From UBA5499 sp002426275 (lineage in GTDB: Bacteria; Bacillota; DTU084), in contig CALASN010000120.1 in NCBI GenBank assembly GCA_937888735.1, positions 1 through 14,424 of the forward strand: a stretch of DNA of 14,424 nt. Direction: 5' to 3'. How positions within the stretch are numbered: the stretch's first letter is position 1; every line of letters begins with the position of its first letter. Below are positions 1 through 4,857 of this stretch, piece by piece. The notes beneath the pieces were generated by a model, which saw nothing but the letters and a program-made list of their open reading frames with translations, made no database searches and was not told the origin of the DNA. The translations under genes were made by a program, and so were the position numbers.

Positions 1-110
1 TCGTCAAAGCGCCAGGCTTCTTGTTCATTTATCTCAAATACAGGACTTTGATGGTTAACCCTCTTTTCCCCATCCAAGACGCCTGGTTTGAGTTCTTTTA
101 CCATCATTGC
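1..110. repeat. Direct repeat copy A (GNAT 3' end)
   Basis: Partner of 3002-3111 in the same orientation, with 106 of 110 bases identical by direct alignment. The copies bracket about 2.9 kb that contains the repressor/ImmA-Fic unit and a small membrane-protein gene. A partial tandem duplication of the acetyltransferase, or insertion of the module into one of two copies, would both leave this pattern. Confidence 0.9.
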
Positions 111-113
111 TGC
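1..113 (-). pseudogene. 3'-terminal fragment of a GNAT acetyltransferase
   Basis: Read on the - strand, this stretch encodes a C-terminal piece containing KELKPGVLDG, HQSPVFEINE and QEAWRFD, almost the same as the matching part of the complete acetyltransferase at 2923-3567. The DNA of 1-110 matches 3002-3111 with four mismatches (positions 56, 62, 67, 69), and similarity ends near 113. The 3' end of the gene lies outside the window to the left. Beyond 113 the frame stays open to an ATG at 173, but the residues there (NLTFAFCLYFK) show no acetyl-CoA-binding motif and overlap the promoter of the next gene. I read it as a 5'-truncated copy, cut at or close to the point where the repressor unit begins. 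The acetyltransferase assignment rests on similarity to the intact copy. Confidence 0.75.
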
Positions 114-150
114 ATCAGCATCGTCCTTAAAATATAAACAAAAAGCAAAT

Positions 151-188
151 GTTAGATTTCCTAACGTCATCATGTTGCAATTCCTAAC
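151..188 (+). promoter_or_regulatory. Two operator-like repeats at the XRE promoter
   Basis: GTTAGATTTCCTAAC (151-165) is a palindrome with perfect 5-base arms (GTTAG/CTAAC). A second copy, GTTGCAATTCCTAAC (174-188), keeps the right arm and centre but has a weaker left arm. The repeats are spaced 23 bp apart, about two helical turns. The second overlaps the -35 hexamer, so a bound repressor would block RNA polymerase. The likely ligand is the XRE protein encoded just downstream, giving negative autoregulation. That assignment is inferred from position and symmetry only. Confidence 0.6.
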
Positions 189-203
189 TTAAAGACGTAT
201 AAT
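175..203 (+). promoter_or_regulatory. Sigma-A-type promoter of the XRE/ImmA-Fic unit
   Basis: The -35 element TTGCAA (175-180) and the perfect -10 element TATAAT (198-203) are separated by 17 bp, the optimal spacing. Transcription would start near 210. It is followed by a strong ribosome binding site, GGAGGAGG at 218-225, six bases before the ATG at 232. No other promoter in the window is as close to consensus. Confidence 0.8.
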
Positions 204-231
204 AATAGAAGACAAATGGAGGAGGAAAATC

Positions 232-552
232 ATGAAAAACCTTAATGAAAGAATGAAAGAGTTACGTACCCAACTACATCTTTCCCAAGAATATGTTGCT
301 CATTACCTCGGTATTAGCCGGGCAACATTTACCCAGATGGAAAACGGAAACCGTAAAGTAACGGCCGATGATGTGTCAAAGCTCAGTACACTGTTTGGAA
401 TATCAGCAGATTCGCTTCTGCATGGATCGGAACTTAGTCAGCCAGCTGCTGTATTTGCTCGCAGTTTTGAAAGTTTAGATGAAACCGATCAGGCAGAAAT
501 TATGAATTTGATTCGTTTTAAGGAACAGCTGAAGTTGCAGAGGGATAAGTAA
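232..552 (+). CDS. XRE-family (Cro/CI-type) transcriptional repressor
   Basis: This 106-residue protein is a compact DNA-binding regulator. Residues about 8-64 form a classic XRE helix-turn-helix: LRTQLHLSQEYVAHYLGI leads into the recognition helix around SRATFTQMENGNRKV, then VSKLSTLFGISADSLL. The remaining 40 residues are charged and probably helical, which would fit dimerisation or partner contact. The start is fixed by GGAGGAGG at 218-225. The TAA stop overlaps the ATG of the next gene by one base (TAATG), so the two are translationally coupled. Pairs of an XRE repressor with an ImmA/IrrE peptidase are known from mobile elements such as ICEBs1 (ImmR/ImmA), where the peptidase cleaves the repressor to induce the element. 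By analogy this protein is probably both autorepressor and substrate or antitoxin of its neighbour. The family is clear; the partner role is inferred. Confidence 0.93.
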   Translation: MKNLNERMKELRTQLHLSQEYVAHYLGISRATFTQMENGNRKVTADDVSKLSTLFGISADSLLHGSELSQPAAVFARSFESLDETDQAEIMNLIRFKEQLKLQRDK

Positions 553-1922
553 TGGATTTTAGGCTGAGAGCGCAAAAGTATATCGAGCCAGAACGTATGG
601 CAGCGGACTATCTGATAGAATACTTCGGTAATCAAAGAATTGAATACCCGATCAACCCGTTTTCCTTCCTGAAGGATGAAGGCATACTTTTTAAGCTCTC
701 AAATTTCCATAAACTTGAGGGGGTTTACGTTCCTGCTACCTCTGCGAGTGACATTCCGATTGTCGGAATCAATGCCAATCGTCCCATAACTCGACAACGT
801 TTTACCGCTGCTCATGAGCTTTGTCACCATTTTCACGATGCCGATAAGCAGATTTCTTGCCCTATGTTTGGGAAAAAAACCGCAATTGAATATTTTGCTG
901 ATAACTTCGCTGCTGCTATTCTCATGCCTATTGCTGAACTTCGAGCTCAGGTCAACAAACGCAAAAATACTCGTGGCAATGTCAGCTTTGATGATGTTCT
1001 AGAAATTGCAGATTATTTTGGTGTCAGCTTTGAATCTTGCCTTTTCAGAATTGCTTATCGAATTCATGCTGTCGACGGAGATACGGAAGTAAAAGCACTC
1101 AAGAAAAGAATAGCGAAATATGCACCAGATAAGGTTCGCAAGTCCCGACATATGACATACGCTAGTCTTTATGCCGGGTTGATTGATAATTATCAGGAGC
1201 AACTTGCCTTTTCTCCTACGGACCACGCCAGATACCTTTTCCAAAACGAGTACATCTGTAATGATAGCCGCATGGAAGGTTTGGATGTTACCATGGAGCA
1301 GGCCTCAGAAATCGTAACTGATCTTCGTCTAAATATGCAGAACAGTTGCTATTGCACTGAAGAAAACGAAGTCTATTTATCCATTGCTGGACATTATGTT
1401 ATGTATCAAGATATCTTTGCCGAGCCAATTAAGGATACAATAAGCATTTATGATTTGTTGCCCCTGAACAAGAAACTGTTTTCCTACTATCCTCATCCCG
1501 AGTTTGGGGGCTCCATAAGGCAGAATAACACATTGGTACTTGGTGCCAAGTTTGAAACTATAGACTATCATGACATCATTGATGAACTTAACAAGTTGGA
1601 CAATGAAATTAAAAATATTTATAAAAAGTGCAATGAAATTCCGACCAGTGATTTTATAAAACACATTGCAAAAATTCATCATCGAATTACTGTGATACAC
1701 CCTTTCCCAGAGGGAAATGGTCGTACGTCAAGAGCATTCATGAATATTCAGTTTGTCAGAGCAGGTTTGCCACCTATATACATAAAAGTCGAGGATAAGC
1801 CTGCCTATATAGATGCTCTATCTTTAATTGATAAAACAAACATTTATGATGAACTATATGAGATCATTTTCAGAATGATAATTAAATCACATGTCGCGCT
1901 CAATTGCTTCAAAAATAAGTAG
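552..1922 (+). CDS. ImmA/IrrE-type metallopeptidase fused to a Fic domain
   Basis: This 456-residue soluble protein has two domains. Residues about 15-170 are an ImmA/IrrE (DUF955, M78) zinc peptidase. The HEXXH site is HELCH (88-92), the downstream acidic residue is probably E113, and the hallmark ADNFAAAILMP follows at 116-126. After a linker, residues about 225-450 form a Fic domain with the full motif HPFPEGNGR (383-391) and R394, matching the HxFx(D/E)GNGRxxR pattern of enzymes that transfer AMP to protein hydroxyls. DSRMEG at 238-243 resembles the Fic inhibitory helix motif [S/T]xxxE[G/N], with E242 placed to contact R394, but Asp replaces the usual Ser/Thr. No signal peptide or membrane segment is seen. 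AGAGGG sits seven bases before the ATG, inside the end of the repressor gene. The two activities suggest that one polypeptide could both cleave the repressor and modify a target. Domain identities are firm; the joint function is inferred. Confidence 0.92.
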   Translation: MDFRLRAQKYIEPERMAADYLIEYFGNQRIEYPINPFSFLKDEGILFKLSNFHKLEGVYVPATSASDIPIVGINANRPITRQRFTAAHELCHHFHDADKQISCPMFGKKTAIEYFADNFAAAILMPIAELRAQVNKRKNTRGNVSFDDVLEIADYFGVSFESCLFRIAYRIHAVDGDTEVKALKKRIAKYAPDKVRKSRHMTYASLYAGLIDNYQEQLAFSPTDHARYLFQNEYICNDSRMEGLDVTMEQASEIVTDLRLNMQNSCYCTEENEVYLSIAGHYVMYQDIFAEPIKDTISIYDLLPLNKKLFSYYPHPEFGGSIRQNNTLVLGAKFETIDYHDIIDELNKLDNEIKNIYKKCNEIPTSDFIKHIAKIHHRITVIHPFPEGNGRTSRAFMNIQFVRAGLPPIYIKVEDKPAYIDALSLIDKTNIYDELYEIIFRMIIKSHVALNCFKNK

Positions 1923-1991
1923 ACACGAAATGACACTGAAAGACACCTGACTCTTATGATCGTATTATAATCAGACAAACAGGATCCAGGT

Positions 1992-2027
1992 AAGCCTTGT
2001 GAAAGCATCTCACAGGGCTTTCTTTTT
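1992..2027 (+). terminator. Rho-independent terminator of the XRE/ImmA-Fic unit
   Basis: AAGCCTTGTGA (1992-2002) pairs with TCACAGGGCTT (2010-2020), giving an 11-bp stem with one G-U pair and a seven-base loop, followed by TCTTTTT (2021-2027). It lies about 70 bases after the Fic stop codon and closes the two-gene transcription unit. Confidence 0.88.
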
Positions 2028-2199
2028 ACCCGCGCGAACACGAAGATGAAGCACATGAGTTTTTCATTACTTTATACTAAATACTAAAAAAAGTTCTCGC
2101 GCGCCATACGTGCCATATAGGAAAAAGTAACTAGGATAAAACTTCCTGTTAACGTAAAGACAAGCAGGCGTATATTATGGTGCCAGTGGGGCCCATTAA
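2028..2199. other. Intergenic spacer without a recognisable feature
   Basis: This spacer separates two convergent terminators. It is mostly A/T-rich, with scattered short runs such as a GGGGCCC palindrome near 2188. No open frame with a ribosome binding site, no RNA gene and no repeat is apparent. A further 100 bases between the next hairpin and the membrane-protein stop (2249-2351) also hold nothing recognisable apart from a T-run near 2330. Confidence 0.5.
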
Positions 2200-2201
2200 A
2201 A

Positions 2202-2248
2202 AGACAAAAATCCCGCCGCCCTTATAAAACAAGGGAAGATGGGATTTT
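2202..2248 (-). terminator. Terminator hairpin facing the - strand genes
   Basis: AAAATCCC (2207-2214) pairs with GGGATTTT (2241-2248), and inside it CCCTT (2219-2223) pairs with AAGGG (2231-2235) around a seven-base loop, with a small internal loop between the two stems. On the - strand the hairpin is followed by a T-rich tail (TTTTTGTC, then more Ts). It probably ends transcripts from the membrane-protein gene at 2352-2744. The other strand also has a short T tail, so it may work in both directions. Confidence 0.7.
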
Positions 2249-2351
2249 ATTGCGGTTCGAGCGCCTAGATCACACCCGCAGGTACGGGACGGCATAGACA
2301 GGAGCCCGCCCAGTAAACAACCTTCAGATTTTTTTCCTTTATGTTTTTGGA

Positions 2352-2744
2352 CTAGTTTTCATCTATGATGACTGTGCCGGTGGTGTAATAGATCATGTGC
2401 CTCTTACCGTGCTCGTCGTCAAAGAGCACATAGTCAGAGTTGGTCTCTACGTCAAACTTGCCTCTATACTGCTCTATTAGGTCACCTTCAAAATCGTATA
2501 CCCTGACCGTCCTCTCAATGCCGCCGGATATGTTGCTCTGCTGGTCTTTATAGGCCCGCTTACCAGCCTCGGTGTTGAAGGACCACCAGGCTATCCCTCC
2601 GATACAACTTACGGCGATAACCAAAGTAACTAGTGTAATTACGACTTTGGTAGAAAGCTCCGCTTTCCCCACGAGGCAGATTACGATGATCGCCAAGGCG
2701 GCCAGGCCGATAATGATGCTTAAGACAACCATGCCAATAGTCAT
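2352..2744 (-). CDS. Small two-helix membrane protein of unknown function
   Basis: I do not recognise this 130-residue protein. Two hydrophobic helices lie near the N-terminus: residues about 3-25 (IGMVVLSIIIGLAALAIIV...) and about 33-54 (VVITLVTLVIAVSCIGGIAWW). They are followed by a soluble tail of about 75 residues that looks like beta structure and ends GKRHMIYYTTGTVIIDEN. The tail contains YDFEGDLIEQYRGKFDVE, which reads like a small ligand-binding or surface-exposed beta fold. The ATG at 2744 is preferred over an upstream in-frame codon at 2789 because AGGAGG lies about ten bases before it (- strand sequence of 2755-2760). The gene lies downstream of the acetyltransferase and upstream of the hairpin at 2202-2248. 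Proteins with a similar tail may occur in Firmicute accessory DNA, but I cannot confirm a family name. Confidence 0.75.
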   Translation of the reverse strand: MTIGMVVLSIIIGLAALAIIVICLVGKAELSTKVVITLVTLVIAVSCIGGIAWWSFNTEAGKRAYKDQQSNISGGIERTVRVYDFEGDLIEQYRGKFDVETNSDYVLFDDEHGKRHMIYYTTGTVIIDEN

Positions 2745-2922
2745 GATTTTTCTTCCTCCTCTCTCAAGCAGAATTAGCTGTGTCGGCAAAACCTCTAAAA
2801 ATGCAGAAGTCTCTGCGCAAAGCTTATAGAAATTATTCTTTCATCTCTCCATCTGTAATAGTATCAGAAAGTCATAGTTCCCAACCTCCTTATATCATCT
2901 CCTCCGTAATTTTCAATCTTAT

Positions 2923-3567
2923 TTAAAATATAACAGAATGACTGTGAATATAAAATTCTTCTTGACTTGGCTGGTATTTTTTCTCTAGGCGTTCCAAACT
3001 CTCGTCAAAGCGCCAGGCTTCTTGTTCATTTATCTCAAATACAGGACTTTGATGGTAAACCCACTTTCCACCATCCAAGACGCCTGGTTTGAGTTCTTTT
3101 ACCATCATTGCCGCCGGATAGGTTCCATTCTCCTGACAGACATTATACTTTTTGCAGCTCTTAAAACCGCGGCTTACATAATTATTCGGGTTCCCGAATA
3201 TGACAATCGCATCATAACCAAGTGCGACCGCCTGCTCAAAAGAATACTCCATTAGTTTTTTCCCATACCCGTTTCTCTGATATTCTGGCAAAATACAAAC
3301 CGGACCGAAAGTAAGGATGTCTTTTTCTTCCCCAGACTCATCAATTAGTTTTGTTTTCGTATACATGATATTCCCGATGATTTGATTATCAACTTCCATC
3401 ACAAAATCCAACTCCGGCAGAAAATCTTTGTGGGATCGCATAATATGCACTAAATAATGTTCAACGCACCCCGGAATATATAAATTCCAAAAAGCTTTCC
3501 TCGTGATCTCTTCTACTTTTTCATAATCTGCCTCTTCTTCATTCCTGATTTTAATCATATTATTCAT
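2923..3567 (-). CDS. GNAT-family N-acetyltransferase
   Basis: This 214-residue protein should transfer an acetyl group from acetyl-CoA to an unknown amine. The acetyl-CoA pyrophosphate-binding motif A is clear at about residues 92-103: ILPEYQRNGYGKKLME, fitting the Q/RxxGxG/A pattern. It is preceded by the strand GPVC and followed by the helix SFEQAVALGYDA and the segment IVIFGNPNNYVSRGFKSC typical of motif B. The overall form (N-terminal IRNEEEADYEKVEEITRKAF, C-terminal extension) fits the YhbS-like group (COG3153). GGAGG lies nine bases before the ATG at 3567. The gene appears complete, and its last third is duplicated at 1-113. It follows a broken methyltransferase whose frame runs into its start. 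The substrate cannot be deduced. Confidence 0.9.
   Translation of the reverse strand: MNNMIKIRNEEEADYEKVEEITRKAFWNLYIPGCVEHYLVHIMRSHKDFLPELDFVMEVDNQIIGNIMYTKTKLIDESGEEKDILTFGPVCILPEYQRNGYGKKLMEYSFEQAVALGYDAIVIFGNPNNYVSRGFKSCKKYNVCQENGTYPAAMMVKELKPGVLDGGKWVYHQSPVFEINEQEAWRFDESLERLEKKYQPSQEEFYIHSHSVIF
3002..3111. repeat. Direct repeat copy B (inside the intact GNAT gene)
   Basis: Partner of 1-110 in the same orientation, with four mismatches. Here it is part of an intact coding region, which identifies the left copy as the derived fragment. Confidence 0.9.
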
Positions 3568-3829
3568 TATATAAGCCTCCGAACGTAATAGTCAGGCTTT
3601 GCTCTTTCAAATTATTATTCGCTATTTTCAGCATGGATTGCGAATAATCCGCTGCCCAAACATTGTAGGCTAACTGCGTCAGGATAATAAAGATGTTGTC
3701 ATGTCCCACAGGCACAATTCAAAACGGTTTTAACTCCGTGTTCCGAAAAGCCTTTTCATCACCTAAGTATTCTTCTATCAGGCCAAATTCAACGTAGTCA
3801 TACGCAAATTTTTCATATATATCTTTCAT
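3560..3829 (-). pseudogene. Decayed class I SAM-dependent methyltransferase
   Basis: The frame opens with ATG at 3829 after an AGGAG site (3838-3842) and encodes MKDIYEKFAYDYVEFG and IEEYLGDEKAF, an N-terminus typical of small methyltransferases. It stops at a TGA (3719-3721) after 36 residues. In another frame, the SAM-binding motif I is visible as CACGT, followed by TGA where a glycine codon would be expected, then QH. In a third frame FIILTQLAYNVWAADYSQSM and LKIANNNLKEQ continue the same fold (motif II region) to a stop at 3560-3562, overlapping the start of the acetyltransferase. At least one deletion between the first two pieces, one internal stop and one frameshift are needed to explain this. 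The C-terminal half is missing. The gene is dead as read. Confidence 0.8.
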
Positions 3830-3882
3830 CCCAATTTCTCCTGTCAGACCTCGGGTTTTATTACTTTAAGTCTGGTTATACT

Positions 3883-4311
3883 TCATTTCTTTGGCTTTAC
3901 TCTTATTCCAATCAGCTTTATCACATCCTCTAAAATCGAACGCTCCGTCACGTCCAGCATCAGCCAACGGCCACCTGCGGAAAAAACGGTTTTCTGATAA
4001 AGCGATTGTGTATATTGACTGCATAAAGGCATAAGCAGCTCTGTTTCGTCCATCTCTTTATTACCAATTACGACGAGTGCAATAAAGAAGCCTTCCATTG
4101 GATAAAGGGTACACAAGGATTTTCCGCTTTTTTGATATTTTACATTCCATCCCGGCTTCATGGAGCATTGACTGTGGGCCAGCTTCGGTTGAACGCGGTA
4201 GGTGTTTTGCAAAAATGAATTTAATTCTGTCCAAAGCCCATTGCTCACATATTCGCTGATCTTCTCTAAAGTTGGCTGGTTGCCAGCGGGATAGAGACTA
4301 CTCCATTCCAC
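3883..4311 (-). CDS. DUF3788-family protein
   Basis: This 142-residue protein has the signature of the DUF3788 family: QPTLEKISEYV near the start, WTELNSFLQ, a central PGWNVKYQKSGKSLCTLYP segment, the hydrophobic strand GFFIALVVIG, then LMPLCSQYTQSLYQKT and a closing WLMLDVTERSILEDVIKLI. The family is widespread in Firmicutes and has no established activity that I know of. I chose the GTG at 4311 because GGAGG lies nine bases before it (- strand sequence of 4321-4325). The frame stays open upstream to an ATG at 4368, but those 19 residues read as the frameshifted tail of the acetyltransferase remnant at 4312-4577. A broken methyltransferase follows 53 bases downstream. Confidence 0.85.
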   Translation of the reverse strand: MEWSSLYPAGNQPTLEKISEYVSNGLWTELNSFLQNTYRVQPKLAHSQCSMKPGWNVKYQKSGKSLCTLYPMEGFFIALVVIGNKEMDETELLMPLCSQYTQSLYQKTVFSAGGRWLMLDVTERSILEDVIKLIGIRVKPKK

Positions 4312-4577
4312 TGTATCGCACCTCCCGCACAAATTACTTTTACAATCTTGATGTATCCTTACATGCACCTGACAGATAGACCCTTCCCGTCGATAACCTG
4401 TTTCTGATAATACCCGTCAACGTCGCTCATGACATATACCGGGTCATTTGGAAAAGCAACACCAATTTCGAAAAGCGCTCTGCCAATGCGGTTACCGCGA
4501 TATTCTCTTTGTACGAGCAAGTCATAAACATAAACGCCGGTGGGCTGCGCTCTGATATTTATTTTTTCGCATGCAAA
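4312..4577 (-). pseudogene. Frameshifted remnant of a second GNAT acetyltransferase
   Basis: On the - strand the residues NIRAQPTGVYVYDLLVQ, REYRGNRIGRALFE, and PNDPVYVMSDVDGYYQKQ give a good acetyltransferase C-terminal half. REYRGNRIGRA is the acetyl-CoA-binding loop (R/QxxGxG). The frame then ends at a TAA (4359-4361) with residues that do not fit the fold. Moving one frame at about 4390 gives GYRREGSICQV, the expected ending after YYQKQ, so one base seems to have been lost. That corrected frame continues without a stop into the DUF3788-like gene. To the 5' side the frame is closed by TAA at 4578-4580 and the N-terminal half cannot be found. It is not closely related to the acetyltransferase at 2923-3567. 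Confidence 0.72.
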
Positions 4578-4857
4578 TTATGGGCAGAAAGTTTAAGAGC
4601 ATTGACATGGTAGCATCGCTGAAAAGCGTAAAGTGATTTGTTTATGCTATCGCTTCGAACCAACGTGGAACTTTACAGAAAACATTCTTTTGACATGATC
4701 GCAGGGAAATACAAAAGCACAAAGGAGGTTGTTAAAAACAAAAGCAGCAATACCTTTTTCAGGATGATATTCTGTCTGCCGACAATCTATAACCGCCAGT
4801 ACTATTATGCAAGGGTAGGTAACCAAATACGCGCTCTTAAGGGCCTTCCACCCGACA
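4578..4857. other. Spacer between GNAT remnant and ABC genes
   Basis: This A/T-rich stretch contains one open frame on the + strand (ATG 4644 to 4877, 77 codons) without a ribosome binding site or recognisable domain, overlapping the end of the ABC gene. A purine-rich AAAGGAGG at about 4720 is not followed by a plausible start at the right distance. It probably holds decayed sequence. No RNA gene or terminator for the ABC operon was found. Confidence 0.4.

Noticed and set aside
3614..3648. Perfect 9-base inverted repeat (ATTATTCGC / GCGAATAAT) with a 17-base spacer
   Set aside because: It lies inside the methyltransferase remnant, where the bases are explained by conserved codons. It has no T-run for a terminator, and a chance A/T-rich match is likely.
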